Source of the DNA: Bacillus mycoides
Lineage (GTDB): Bacteria; Bacillota; Bacilli; Bacillales; Bacillaceae_G
Assembly: GCF_001757995.1 (NCBI RefSeq)
Contig: NZ_LXLV01000045.1
Span: forward strand, 62,001-126,000
Length of the DNA stretch: 64,000 nucleotides
Direction: 5' to 3'
The notes below the pieces were generated by a model that ran no database searches, was not told the DNA's origin, and saw only the letters and a program-made list of their open reading frames with translations. How positions within the stretch are numbered: the stretch's first letter is position 1; each line of letters begins with the position of its first letter. The position numbers and the translations under genes were made by a program. Shown in pieces: positions 33,575 to 43,633 of the stretch.

Positions 33575-33825
33575 CATCCAAGTAACCTCCCTATTTCTCA
33601 TTCTCGTTATTTTTTAAACTTTCTGAATTATACCCCGAAATCCAATACACGGTCAATTTCTTTTCTATTATTACGGCGCAAGACGCGATGGAATCGCTTG
33701 CAAGTGCAATTTTTTTTATAAAGTGAGCAGAAAACATATCAACAAAACCACAGCTTAGATGCATCATGCTCTCCTTTCAAATTTGATAGGTTCTTCTCTT
33801 ATCTATTTTACTTTTTATACATTAG

Positions 33826-33854
33826 AAAAAGAGCGAATATACATTCGCTCTTTC
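33826..33854. terminator. Terminator downstream of the sigma/anti-sigma operon
   Basis: AAAGAGCGAAT / ATTCGCTCTTT perfect stem with AAAAA and TTTC flanks. Confidence 0.8.
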
Positions 33855-33862
33855 CCACATAT

Positions 33863-34174
33863 TTACGGCGCAAAGCTTATCATCCAACCTAACATAAATC
33901 CAAATACAGTAAACAGTAGCATAAAAACAAATAAACTACATGCCCACAATGCATATTTTCGACTTTTTCTTTTTGTGATCATGCCTACGACTGAACACAA
34001 TAATCCAACTCCAACTATTTGCCGAAAACCTTCGCCTATAAATGTTTCTTGAATAAGCAATGTAATGTTCAAATACAATAACGCTAGAAAGGCAATAATT
34101 AATGAAATAATCCCCATCCACGATTCCTGTTTATAAATATGACTCTTTCTTTTTTTTAAGAATGCCAATTCCAT
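33863..34174 (-). CDS. Small membrane protein in the ECF sigma operon
   Basis: 103 residues with three hydrophobic spans (WMGIISLIIAFLALLYLNI, IVGVGLLCSVVGMI, LFVFMLLFTVFGFMLGWMI). It overlaps the anti-sigma gene by 19 bp, so it is part of the same operon. Function unknown. Confidence 0.7.
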   Translation of the reverse strand: MELAFLKKRKSHIYKQESWMGIISLIIAFLALLYLNITLLIQETFIGEGFRQIVGVGLLCSVVGMITKRKSRKYALWACSLFVFMLLFTVFGFMLGWMISFAP

Positions 34175-35178
34175 AACCTCGCTTCACCTACTTTCAATTT
34201 TCTAACCTTTTCATGGCCCATCAATTTTTCAACTTCTCCTTTAGGTCCAGTTACAACTGCCCCGTATGTTTTTACCCCATTTTTTTCAAGAAAAGAAATA
34301 CGCTTTGACAACTCTAATGTTTTCGATCTAGATAGCTTCACCGCTAAATTTTCATGCTTCTGTAATGACTTTAACACACCAATAAATTGTTCCTCATGAG
34401 GTGAATCACTTACAAAAGGACCACTTAGACTTGAAATCATATCTGCCGGAAAACCAATCGGAGCAACATACATACCCTCATCATTCTTTTGCTTCTCCTC
34501 TAATCCTGTATTCACGGCGTACCAAACAATATCAATAGTTGGAAACATGTTCTCTACCTCTTGTACACTTAATAATTCTCTAAAAGATACAAATGCTTCT
34601 ACAACAGATTCTTGCGGAAGACCCTTTAATACCTGTGCTTCTTCGCTACTATTATAGGACGTATTATAATTATTAGGATGAGACAATACCTCGTTATCTA
34701 TATATGGGATTTCTGGAATTTTTTCATCTGTTGTATATTCACGGCTTACTTTCGCTGCTTTACTTAATAAATAATATGTTTTCTCTTCGCCTATTCGAAT
34801 ATCTTTCTTTCCTACCCTTTTATACAAATCGAAATGCAATTGTAAACTAAGCGGCAACACTGTTTGCTCCATGTCTCTTTCTTTCATAAATACATTTGGT
34901 TCCGTTACACTTAACGTTTGGTTTACTACATTCCGTATCTCCATTGCGTTTGTAGGTGCAAATATATAGTATGCGAGTGTAGATATATATAAAATAGGTT
35001 GAATAAGTAATAAAAAAGTAAATACAATCAATACATTCGTAATACGCGCTCTTTTTTTTCCTATTTTCAACACTTGCTCCTGTTTTCCATTAGGAAGTGA
35101 ATCCGGCCTTTGATGAAGAGCTTCTTGTAACAATTCTTTATAACCTTCTTGTTCAGAACGAGGTTTATCATTGGTCAT
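34156..35178 (-). CDS. Membrane anti-sigma factor
   Basis: 340 residues: a cytosolic N-terminus of about 50 residues, one span (VLIVFTFLLLIQPILYISTLA), and a large extracytoplasmic domain resembling the sigma-factor-regulator domains of Bacillus (VEAFVSFRELLSVQEVENMF). Its start overlaps the sigma gene by 11 bp. It most likely holds the partner ECF sigma factor inactive until an envelope signal. Confidence 0.82.
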   Translation of the reverse strand: MTNDKPRSEQEGYKELLQEALHQRPDSLPNGKQEQVLKIGKKRARITNVLIVFTFLLLIQPILYISTLAYYIFAPTNAMEIRNVVNQTLSVTEPNVFMKERDMEQTVLPLSLQLHFDLYKRVGKKDIRIGEEKTYYLLSKAAKVSREYTTDEKIPEIPYIDNEVLSHPNNYNTSYNSSEEAQVLKGLPQESVVEAFVSFRELLSVQEVENMFPTIDIVWYAVNTGLEEKQKNDEGMYVAPIGFPADMISSLSGPFVSDSPHEEQFIGVLKSLQKHENLAVKLSRSKTLELSKRISFLEKNGVKTYGAVVTGPKGEVEKLMGHEKVRKLKVGEARLWNWHS

Positions 35179-35668
35179 TTTGACTCTTTTCCTCCTTTAA
35201 CAATTCTTTTAATCTCTTTCTCCCGCGAAATATGTGACTTTTAAACGTGTTTAACTTTAAATCTAATACAGAAGCACCCTCTTCGTACGTTAATTGATGT
35301 ACGTCATATAATAAAATAGCTTGTGCCTCTACCACGGGTAAAGTGTGAATAATCTGAATTAATTTTTCGTAACTATTTTTTGCGACTACATACTCTTCTG
35401 TAGATTCACCTGCTTGTATTGTCTCTAATTCCTCCGTTCCTACAAAAGCTACTTTTTTCTCTTTCCTAACAAAATCAATAAACGTATGATATGCCACTTT
35501 AAAAAGCCATGATTTTACCTTTTGGTTTTCATAGTCTTCTAGATAAAGATACGCCCGATAAAAAGTCTCCTGCATCAAGTCCTCCGCTACGTGATGGCTA
35601 CGAGAAAGGGAAAATAAATACCGGTACACATCGTTTATATAAACCTTATATATTTCTTCAATTTCCAT
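35168..35668 (-). CDS. ECF-type RNA polymerase sigma factor
   Basis: 166 residues. Region 2 is YINDVYRYLFSLSRSHHVAEDLMQETFYRAY; region 4 is LPVVEAQAILLYDVHQLTYEEGASVLDLKLNTFKSHIFRGRKRLK. The frame is open to 35719, but ATG at 35668 has AGGAGG directly upstream and gives the canonical N-terminus MEIEEIYKVY. First gene of a three-gene overlapping operon. Confidence 0.9.
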   Translation of the reverse strand: MEIEEIYKVYINDVYRYLFSLSRSHHVAEDLMQETFYRAYLYLEDYENQKVKSWLFKVAYHTFIDFVRKEKKVAFVGTEELETIQAGESTEEYVVAKNSYEKLIQIIHTLPVVEAQAILLYDVHQLTYEEGASVLDLKLNTFKSHIFRGRKRLKELLKEEKSQNDQ

Positions 35669-35929
35669 CCCCCTCCTCCTTTCATATATAACACGAATAA
35701 GCGCGTTAAAAAGTTGCATTATTTTTCCTTTTTATATTTTTTATTTATTAAAAAAGAAATAACACTTATACATTTCAATAACTATTTACAATTATAAACA
35801 AAATATAAGATGTTATAACTGTAAATCCCTAAAAAAACTCCACATGTAGTATGTACGGAGATTATCTCATGAGTTATTTGCAAATTATAGGTGGGGAATA
35901 TTTGACGCTTACTTTATAAGCATACAAAA

Positions 35930-35961
35930 AAGTGTTAAGTACATAATCGTACTTAACACTC
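35930..35961 (-). terminator. Terminator after the DUF378 gene
   Basis: AGTGTTAAGTAC / GTACTTAACACT perfect 12-bp stem, TTTTTTG on minus. Confidence 0.85.
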
Positions 35962-35980
35962 TAGTAATAAAGTATAATAG

Positions 35981-36172
35981 CTACTTACTCGTAAAGAACC
36001 GATCAAAAATTTGATAAATAGCTGAAAGACCAAAGAGCCAATAAATGGTATCCACAAGCGCCGGCATAGAACCAAACCATTCCTCAACTACATTATAATC
36101 TAACGCTACAAACAACCAATTCAAACCGCCAAGAATCACCAAAATTACTGTAAGGTATGACAAAAATTTCAT
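35981..36172 (-). CDS. DUF378 family small membrane protein (YuzA-like)
   Basis: 63 residues, two spans: FLSYLTVILVILGGLNWLFV and LVDTIYWLFGLSAIYQIFD. The GGLNW and GLSAIY motifs are those of DUF378. The start follows AGGGGG. Function unknown. Confidence 0.85.
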   Translation of the reverse strand: MKFLSYLTVILVILGGLNWLFVALDYNVVEEWFGSMPALVDTIYWLFGLSAIYQIFDRFFTSK

Positions 36173-36260
36173 TATGATTGCCCCCTAGGTGATAAGATGG
36201 TGAAAGGCCTTTCACTAAAATATATGTAATGGATTCTAAAACTTACCTATTTTATAAAAT

Positions 36261-37328
36261 TTATTTTCGGTACCAGCCATTAATAACTGCCTCTGCTTCT
36301 TTACTATGTATTTGATATGAATGATTACTATCATTTGAGCCGATAAACCAAATTGAAAAACCTTTAAAATACGGCTTCGGTTCTAATACATCTCGGTAAG
36401 CACGCCATCCATTTAATTGTACGTCTTTTGAAAATTCATTTGAAACATCTGGATTCCACGGATTTTGTAACCCAAGTTCACGCGCTGGTACGTTAAATCC
36501 ACCAAAATAAACTGGCTTTCCTGTTGCTTTATGTAATTGTTCAAGTTGCTGAACGACATTTTGGCCACGATTGTATACTGTCGTCGCAAATAAACTTTGC
36601 TTTACTTCTTCGTATGATGGATTTCTTTTTCCTGAAACTTCAAACCAACTATCAATACTTACGATGTCCACCTTTTTTAAATACGGGCGATTTATTTTCT
36701 CTTTAAAATTCGCCTCAAAAGAAGGATCCCAACTTGCAGTTAACCACCAGTTCATTTGATACAAAACATTTCCTTTATACTGCTGGCGAACAAAATTAAT
36801 CGTATCATTCCAATATCCTTCTGCATATTCCATATTCACGAAATTAGAAGCGATCTTCAGCCCATAAATATTGTACTTACTTGTAATGGAATTAAAAATA
36901 TCTTGTAAAACAACCGTTTTCCAATTCCAGAAGAAATCGTTAATATTACTCGGGTTCCACTCTGTTTCTCCAATATTTCCTTGCTGAATAAACGGGAATG
37001 GCTCCACTATAACTTGTATATTACGCTTTAATAATTCTTGAATTAAAATAATAGCTTGTTTCTTTTGCGCCTGATTAATTACCATATTAGCAGAATTCAC
37101 ATTCGGAATATCAACTTGAATCGGTACATTCACCGTATTTAAATTCAAACGTTCTACATCAGCTAACACTTTCGCTACATTTCCTACTTCCCATACCGTT
37201 ACGTTTCCTGATTTTATTTTTCCAGATTGAACAGTATTTACATCTGCCTGTACATTTCCTTGAAAACAAAAAGAAAACAACATGATACACACTCCTAAAA
37301 AACTTACTAAACTCTTATTTTTTTTCAA
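36261..37328 (-). CDS. Secreted TIM-barrel glycoside hydrolase-like protein
   Basis: 355 residues with a TTG start at 37328 placed by AGGAGGG five bases upstream. The signal peptide KKNKSLVSFLGVCIMLFSFC ends after VQA. The mature part has barrel-like segments: LNLNTVNVPIQVDIPN, NIQVIVEPFPFIQQGNIGET, YGLKIASNFVNMEYAEGYW, VDIVSIDSWFEVSG, KPVYFGGFNVPARELG and the C-terminal GFSIWFIGS. This resembles GH113-type endo-mannanases, but the exact family and substrate are uncertain. Confidence 0.68.
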   Translation of the reverse strand: MKKNKSLVSFLGVCIMLFSFCFQGNVQADVNTVQSGKIKSGNVTVWEVGNVAKVLADVERLNLNTVNVPIQVDIPNVNSANMVINQAQKKQAIILIQELLKRNIQVIVEPFPFIQQGNIGETEWNPSNINDFFWNWKTVVLQDIFNSITSKYNIYGLKIASNFVNMEYAEGYWNDTINFVRQQYKGNVLYQMNWWLTASWDPSFEANFKEKINRPYLKKVDIVSIDSWFEVSGKRNPSYEEVKQSLFATTVYNRGQNVVQQLEQLHKATGKPVYFGGFNVPARELGLQNPWNPDVSNEFSKDVQLNGWRAYRDVLEPKPYFKGFSIWFIGSNDSNHSYQIHSKEAEAVINGWYRK

Positions 37329-37465
37329 AACTTCCCTCCTATAATTTTTGGCTTTCCTGATTATTTTATACAACGTTTCACATATATTCCAGAAAAAAAT
37401 TAAATGAAATTTTCATTAATAAAAGTGTTATTCCTATAATTCTCCTGAAAATAGTAAGATAAATA

Positions 37466-37493
37466 AAAAAAGAGCGGCTTTCCGCTCTTTTTT
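37466..37493. terminator. Terminator downstream of the penicillin acylase gene
   Basis: AAAAAGAGCGG / CCGCTCTTTTTT with a 4-nt loop, symmetric. Confidence 0.85.
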
Positions 37494-37606
37494 CTTATCT
37501 TCTCACGACTGAAATCATTGTCTTCTTTCTGGTAACTTAGTTGGGTCAAATTTTGTCACCATTATAAATAAGAGACCCTTACATATAGTAAGAATCTCTT
37601 CTAACA

Positions 37607-39997
37607 TTATCGCGGCTGTAAAGTTAATACTTTCCCTTCAATTCCGTCTGTATTCAAAGTAGTCGTATGATACTCTCCATTCACCCAATCATCTATTTGA
37701 TCATGATACCAATCGCTTCTAAAATGTCCTGACTGTCCCGGCCCTACTATATGATAACCGTTTGACATATCTTTCGTATCAATGACAAATCTCCAAGAAG
37801 CTCCATGATTCACAATACCGTTATCTCCGTAATTCGCTGCTTGAACGGTAACTTGACTTCCTCCAATTGGAACTGGTTTCTCACGATTAAATGCGAGTAG
37901 TGCTAATATACTAGATGATCTCGAAATTGGATGTGTAAAAGCAAGTTGATGGTAATCGCCCCACTTCCATTCTCCAACATCGGATCCATACTCCTTCTGC
38001 AATTTCTTCATTACATTTGTATACGACGTATGTACAACTTCCGTGAAGCCACCATACTTTGAAAACCAATTGCTATTTTCACCATTTACTTGTTTACGAA
38101 TCAATTCATCCACAACTTGTTGCTTACCTTCAAATAACTCCATCACATCTTTTGGAATTTCTTTTGAAAATACTGTATTAGAAATCTCTTTCATTACTAA
38201 GTGAAAAATTAATGGTGCTGCTTCATCCTTACTATCGTAAAAATTCCACTTCGATAATTCTTTTACTCCCTCTTTCTCTACATCTGATAAAGATGTCTTA
38301 TTTAACTCCTTTAAAAATACAGGGGTGAACTCTTTCCCATATAAATTTTTTTGATCCATCTGTAACTCTTCTAAATCTTTCACCGTATACTTATCCTTCT
38401 CTTGCAAAAACTCTTGAATACGCATTTGCCTGTACGGTTGCGCCCACGTATTACTAATATGGTATGGATAAGCGTCATCAACAATTTTATTATTCGCAGT
38501 TGAAATAAACCCTTGTTTTGGATTTATTACTTTCGGAAGCTTATCAAACGGAATATACCCTTCCCATTCATATTCATCCGTCCACCCTGGAACGGGCAAA
38601 CTACCATCACCTTTTTTACGCACTGGTATATTTCCATTCGCTTTATAAGCAATAGTGCCATCGTTTGATGCAAACACAAAGTTTTGAGTTGGTGTATGAA
38701 AATCTTGAAGAGCAGTTTCAAACTCATTCCAGTCTTTTGCTTTATTCATATTTAATACAGCCTTTAATTCAGCGGAAGGCTCCAAAGCAGTCCACTTTAA
38801 AGCAAATACTGTTTTCGTTTTCTCCTTCCCCTTATCCGCAAATTCTGAAATAACTGGACCATGCCTTGTAATTGTAACGTTATAAGGAATTGTTTTCCCA
38901 TTTTTTACTTTAATAGATTCATCCACAACAGTAGCTTTCTCCCATTTATCGTTATACAAAAATTCATTTTCATTATTAGGATTTCTCTTTTCAATATATA
39001 AATCTTGTACATCAGGACCTGTATTCGTAACACCCCATGCAATCTCTTTATTATGCCCTAGCATAACACCAGGAACACCCGCAAAAATAACTCCACTCAC
39101 ATTTACATCTTTCGTTTCTAACTTTGTTTGATACCATATAGAAGGTGTCGCAAGAGATAAATGAGGGTCGTCCGCTAAAATCGGCTTACCAGACGCACTC
39201 TTCTCACCGCTCACAACCCAGTTATTACTCCCATTAAATTCTGGTGGAATGATCGTCTTTGAAAAACTTTGCGCTACATTCACATTTGTATTTTTTAATT
39301 CAGCTAGCAATCTAGGTGCATCTTTCGGATATGTAGGAAATAGCTCATTTGCTTGCTCTTTCGGTAAATTTTTCAGCGCCCAATATCGAAACGCCTGTCC
39401 GTGCCAATGTCCGCCTAAGTCAAACGCCATATACTTTCCGATCGTTAAAGAGTCCACAATTGACCATTCAGCAGGTTCATAACCTAATAACGTAAACTCA
39501 ACCGGCAATCTCTTTTCCTCTTTCGCCTCGCGTATAAAAGCGTTCACCCCATCAGCAAATGACTGTAGAGCAAATTTCGCTTCCCCATCGTATTGACTAA
39601 CAGACGCTTCTGCTGCTCGCCGCAAACCGAGAGTCCGAAACAACTTATCTCTCTCAACAGCTGCTTCTCCAACAACTTCACTTAACATTCCAGAAGCTTG
39701 CCTTCTACTTAAATCCATTTGAAACAAACGATCTTGCGCTTGTACATACCCTTGCGAAAAATATAAATCATGTGCATTTTCCGCTTTAATATACGGTACC
39801 CCTTTACTATCTCGCTTTACCGTAACAGCACGTTGTATATCTTCTAGCTTTATCGTTCCATCTATCTTCGGCATAGATCTCAGCGTATATACATTCAAAA
39901 AAATCGCAGCAGAAATAACTAACAAAAGAACGATACTACTAGACCAAATAAAAATTCTTTTTCCACTAGTTCGTTTCTTTTTTATGACGACTTCCAT
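37607..39997 (-). CDS. Penicillin acylase family Ntn-hydrolase
   Basis: 796 residues. N-terminal span IFIWSSSIVLLLVISAAIFL, alpha-chain region with VQAQDRLFQMDLSRRQASG, then the autocatalytic junction EFNGSNNWVVSG near residue 255, where Ser becomes the beta-chain N-terminal nucleophile. DDPHLSLATPSIWYQ and an Asn in the GPVISEF region complete the pattern. Usually these cleave amide side chains or acyl-homoserine lactones; the substrate here is not known. The start follows AAAGGAGGGGG. Likely membrane-tethered or exported. Confidence 0.88.
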   Translation of the reverse strand: MEVVIKKKRTSGKRIFIWSSSIVLLLVISAAIFLNVYTLRSMPKIDGTIKLEDIQRAVTVKRDSKGVPYIKAENAHDLYFSQGYVQAQDRLFQMDLSRRQASGMLSEVVGEAAVERDKLFRTLGLRRAAEASVSQYDGEAKFALQSFADGVNAFIREAKEEKRLPVEFTLLGYEPAEWSIVDSLTIGKYMAFDLGGHWHGQAFRYWALKNLPKEQANELFPTYPKDAPRLLAELKNTNVNVAQSFSKTIIPPEFNGSNNWVVSGEKSASGKPILADDPHLSLATPSIWYQTKLETKDVNVSGVIFAGVPGVMLGHNKEIAWGVTNTGPDVQDLYIEKRNPNNENEFLYNDKWEKATVVDESIKVKNGKTIPYNVTITRHGPVISEFADKGKEKTKTVFALKWTALEPSAELKAVLNMNKAKDWNEFETALQDFHTPTQNFVFASNDGTIAYKANGNIPVRKKGDGSLPVPGWTDEYEWEGYIPFDKLPKVINPKQGFISTANNKIVDDAYPYHISNTWAQPYRQMRIQEFLQEKDKYTVKDLEELQMDQKNLYGKEFTPVFLKELNKTSLSDVEKEGVKELSKWNFYDSKDEAAPLIFHLVMKEISNTVFSKEIPKDVMELFEGKQQVVDELIRKQVNGENSNWFSKYGGFTEVVHTSYTNVMKKLQKEYGSDVGEWKWGDYHQLAFTHPISRSSSILALLAFNREKPVPIGGSQVTVQAANYGDNGIVNHGASWRFVIDTKDMSNGYHIVGPGQSGHFRSDWYHDQIDDWVNGEYHTTTLNTDGIEGKVLTLQPR

Positions 39998-40062
39998 ATA
40001 ACCCCCTCCTTTCTGAAACTATTCGCTTCTATTTAAGGAAGAACCTTTTAAAAAACTTGAAA

Positions 40063-40098
40063 AACCCCTTCATTTTCCTACAAATGAAGGGGGAATTT
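40063..40098 (-). terminator. Terminator after the DUF4132 gene
   Basis: CCCCTTCATTT / AAATGAAGGGG with TTTTTC on minus. Confidence 0.85.
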
Positions 40099-43000
40099 TT
40101 ATCGTTTGTTACGCCAGCTTTCATTATGACCAAGATTTGACTCGGTCGCTACTTGCACATCATATAACATTTCACTAAAGAAGCGTTTATCTACTTCTTT
40201 TGGTACAATGCGTCTTTCATCATCAATTTCGTCATATTCATATGAACCACGGTTCACTGTACCTGCTTTGTAAAATTGAATGTCAAATACACATACATCT
40301 TCTTCATCTTCATAACCAATCGGCGCTCCACTAAATGACAGCTGCACTCCTAATCCAGTGCGAGTATCTTCTTTGTAAAACGTATAATACACACCGCCAT
40401 CTTGAACTGATCCGCGAGTCCATCCAAGCTTCGTCATCTTACCGAATAACGAGCGACCATTTAATAAAATACCGCCAAATCTCTCAATAGCAATCTCATC
40501 ATTCTCTTCTACTACAAACACTGGACGTTCAATTTGTACAAACGGCTGAACAATTCCCGCAATTGTCAGTTGCTCCTTCCATAACGCTTTTTCCTCCCTA
40601 GACAACTCGAACGGATGAATAAAACCGATAGCAGTTCCAGACGAAAGTTCATGAGTCTTCCCGTCAATTGCATAGAGCACGCCACCTTCCGTATAACGGA
40701 ATGCCTTCAGCAACTTGCCTTCCTTATACTCACCCCAAATAAGCGAAGTAGAAAATCGCTTCATAATTGGATTATCCATAAATACAGACTTCCACGTATC
40801 GTATGACCAATAGCGCTTTCGTGATAGTGCCGCTTCCAAGCGTTGTTTCTGCATAGAAAGAGCACTTCGGAGTTCCTTCTTTAAAGAGGATAACTCTTTT
40901 TTAGCCTCCTCAGCTTTTACTACATCATCTTTTGCATTCGGCTTTGGAAGTGACTTCATACGTTTTCCTTCTTCTGTCTCTAATTCAATTTTCGAATCTG
41001 AAGTTAAAATAGCAGTAAAACTTCGATTCCCAAAATCAATCGGCTTTTCACCACGTATAGTAAAACCAAGATCCGGTACCAGTTGATCTTCCAGCTCTTC
41101 TTCCGTTATGCCGCGTGTTTGCGCAGCAAGACTGAGTGCTTCTTTTGCTGCATTACGCACTAACTTATGTTTATATTTAAATGCCATTTCATGAATAGAC
41201 ATGAGTGCAAGCTTAGATGAAGACAAACCTAAAGCACGAACGGCATCCGCAGCTATCTTTCCTCTCATATGAAGCACCCATTCATCAATTTGCTTTTTCA
41301 GTATGCCGACCATGTTGTTATCACTATATATTCCGTATAACGAAAGAATGCCACGTTTCTTCACATCTGCATCTTCAGAAATCCATATTTGATAGATTGC
41401 TTGTACATATTCCTTCAAGTCTTGTGCATGTAACGTACTACCAATTCCTTCAGCAACTTCTTTCTTCTCAATGACAGGATCTGAAATATACTGTTGGACA
41501 TAGGCTAATGGAATTGTAACATCAGCAATTTCATTTGATTCACGAAGACGGATTTGTGGTTCATTCACAAACAATTGCAGAAGTGAATGTCTTGTTTGTT
41601 CTGTTACTATACGACTGCAAAGTTCTTCTATATTTTCTGCATCTCCTCCTACTTTTCCCAGTTCAAGTAATGGAACAAATTTCTCAACAAAAGAAGCATT
41701 CTTTTTTTCTTGCAAAGCTTCCTGTACAAGTTGCATATATTTTTCAATCTTATATTCTATAAGTAGTTTCATCACATTTTCACGAACAATTTTCTTTTTA
41801 TTATGAAGTTCCAGCGCTACATCCTTTGCAGCTTCTACATCTTTTGAAAGAAGTTTAACTACAGACTCACGCATCTTTTTAGACGAATCTCCTAAGCTTT
41901 TGATTAAAATAGGACGCATTTTAACCATATTTCCCCTTGCTAACTCTTCTAAAATATATACTTTTGCCAAAGCAGAATACTCATCAAACCGTTCAATTAT
42001 GTATGCTTGTTCTTTTACAATGACATGAACAAGCGCTTCCTTCGCCTTATTTCTCTCTTCACTGTAGCATGCAGCTTGTTCAACTGCATAAGTGATAAGC
42101 TTGTCCTTACTTAACCCATACGAAAGCAAATCTTCTAATACTTGTTTCGGTTCTATCCCTCTGACAGAACATTCGTAAAGAAGTTCATATAAATTAACAC
42201 TATCATCCTCTCCGAATTGTAGTGTAAGTACAGCTTCCCTCTTCGCTACTTCATCTACATCCCAAAGGAGTACAACCTCTAACACCGGCATACCCCAATA
42301 CATACTTCTATATTTCGGATTTTTAAGTATTTGCTTCATATCCTCAAGTGACAATTTCCCTAGTAAATAATCACGATATGTATCTCTCACTGTAGACAAT
42401 TTAATTTGCAACGCAGCGACAAAAAATTCTTCTCGTATTTTCCCTCTATTTAGCTCATGTCCTTTTTCAGCTAACGTTCGTGCGATGATGAGATAATTCA
42501 TTTTACTTACATATTGCAAAGTACGCTGAATAAATTCAGGATTTTCTTCCAACATAAAGCATAGCAATTCATATTCATACGTCTTACAAAAATCTTCACT
42601 ATTCAAATCATGTTGCCTCAGACGGTGTGCAAAAAATCTCTCCTCAGAAACCCAAAACTGTTTACAAAACATTTGAATCTCTTCATATGTTTTCTTATTT
42701 ACACTACCTGTTCTTTTGTAGTTTTGAGGCTGGCCGAGAGTGTGACACATATAACGTGTTGCATAGTTTATAAAACTCCACACATTTTTCTTCGCTAATA
42801 TCTCAACATATCGCCTCGCAACATTTGAATACTTATGAACACTAAATAATAATCGCCAAATATGTTCTGATAAATTCCCACCTATAAATACTTCACTATC
42901 ATCTTTACCTTTCATATATCGTTTAACCGCTTCAACCTTTTCCTTTTCTCCTGGTAGTCTCAATATAAATTCTGCATGTTCTTCTAATCTCTCATTCAAT

Positions 43001-43527
43001 AAAGAACTATATGTATGAAACTTTTCATAATCTACATCAAACATTACGAGAAGTAATGTAAATTGCTGCTGAGTTGGTAAAGTATGTAATTGTTCCTCTA
43101 TATAGTTCGGGTTCTCTTTTGTTAACTCTCTAAGAAAAACATCTGCTTCATTCACATAACTTGAAATACTGGATAAATATTTACATGCAATTGCTACAAG
43201 TTTGTCCAAAGGAAGTGCACTTTTTTCTAAATAAACCTTCATTTTAGGAAAACTTACATGTGCAAAACGTACTACAAGAACATTTAATAATTGCTCCTCG
43301 AGTATATGATAAAATAACCGAAAGAAATCCGGATCTTGTTTATGTAATTTCCTAAAATCGTTTATAAATCGCTCCGCAAAATCACTTCTTTTTTGATCAC
43401 GAATTGTCGTTATTTGAATACCTCTTAAAATCTCTTCTTCTTTTGTCTGTAAATATCGCAGTGATAATTGCTCCTGCTCTTTTGTTATATTAATATATTG
43501 AAACAACTGAGATGTACCAGTAGTCAA
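40099..43527 (-). CDS. Large HEAT-repeat protein with C-terminal DUF4132 (MolR-like)
   Basis: 1142 residues. The first 850 are helical, with HEAT-like repeats (for example RPILIKSLGDSSKKMRESVV, VALELHNKKKIVRENVMKLL, AADAVRALGLSSSKLALMSI). A Lys/Glu-rich linker (about 905-935) follows, then a C-terminal DUF4132 domain (ALSRKRYWSYDTWKSVF, FSTSLIWGEYKEGKLLKAF, GTAIGFIHPFELS, VQDGGVYYTFYK). DUF4132 occurs in MolR-like proteins that often pair with WGR domains or MoxR ATPases; neither is adjacent here. It appears monocistronic and cytosolic. Function unknown. Confidence 0.8.
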   Translation of the reverse strand: MTTGTSQLFQYINITKEQEQLSLRYLQTKEEEILRGIQITTIRDQKRSDFAERFINDFRKLHKQDPDFFRLFYHILEEQLLNVLVVRFAHVSFPKMKVYLEKSALPLDKLVAIACKYLSSISSYVNEADVFLRELTKENPNYIEEQLHTLPTQQQFTLLLVMFDVDYEKFHTYSSLLNERLEEHAEFILRLPGEKEKVEAVKRYMKGKDDSEVFIGGNLSEHIWRLLFSVHKYSNVARRYVEILAKKNVWSFINYATRYMCHTLGQPQNYKRTGSVNKKTYEEIQMFCKQFWVSEERFFAHRLRQHDLNSEDFCKTYEYELLCFMLEENPEFIQRTLQYVSKMNYLIIARTLAEKGHELNRGKIREEFFVAALQIKLSTVRDTYRDYLLGKLSLEDMKQILKNPKYRSMYWGMPVLEVVLLWDVDEVAKREAVLTLQFGEDDSVNLYELLYECSVRGIEPKQVLEDLLSYGLSKDKLITYAVEQAACYSEERNKAKEALVHVIVKEQAYIIERFDEYSALAKVYILEELARGNMVKMRPILIKSLGDSSKKMRESVVKLLSKDVEAAKDVALELHNKKKIVRENVMKLLIEYKIEKYMQLVQEALQEKKNASFVEKFVPLLELGKVGGDAENIEELCSRIVTEQTRHSLLQLFVNEPQIRLRESNEIADVTIPLAYVQQYISDPVIEKKEVAEGIGSTLHAQDLKEYVQAIYQIWISEDADVKKRGILSLYGIYSDNNMVGILKKQIDEWVLHMRGKIAADAVRALGLSSSKLALMSIHEMAFKYKHKLVRNAAKEALSLAAQTRGITEEELEDQLVPDLGFTIRGEKPIDFGNRSFTAILTSDSKIELETEEGKRMKSLPKPNAKDDVVKAEEAKKELSSLKKELRSALSMQKQRLEAALSRKRYWSYDTWKSVFMDNPIMKRFSTSLIWGEYKEGKLLKAFRYTEGGVLYAIDGKTHELSSGTAIGFIHPFELSREEKALWKEQLTIAGIVQPFVQIERPVFVVEENDEIAIERFGGILLNGRSLFGKMTKLGWTRGSVQDGGVYYTFYKEDTRTGLGVQLSFSGAPIGYEDEEDVCVFDIQFYKAGTVNRGSYEYDEIDDERRIVPKEVDKRFFSEMLYDVQVATESNLGHNESWRNKR

Positions 43528-43633
43528 GCCTTGTTCCCCCGCATCTTTTTATTATAAAAATACCCTTATTTAATGGTAGTATAGCATAAAACTCACCAAA
43601 ACGAACATACATTCTATATTAAGTTAATGTAAA

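Noticed and set aside
33602-33825. T-box or riboswitch upstream of serC
   Set aside because: I looked for the T-box consensus (AGGGTGG-like) and a specifier hairpin and found none; only ordinary AT-rich promoter sequence.
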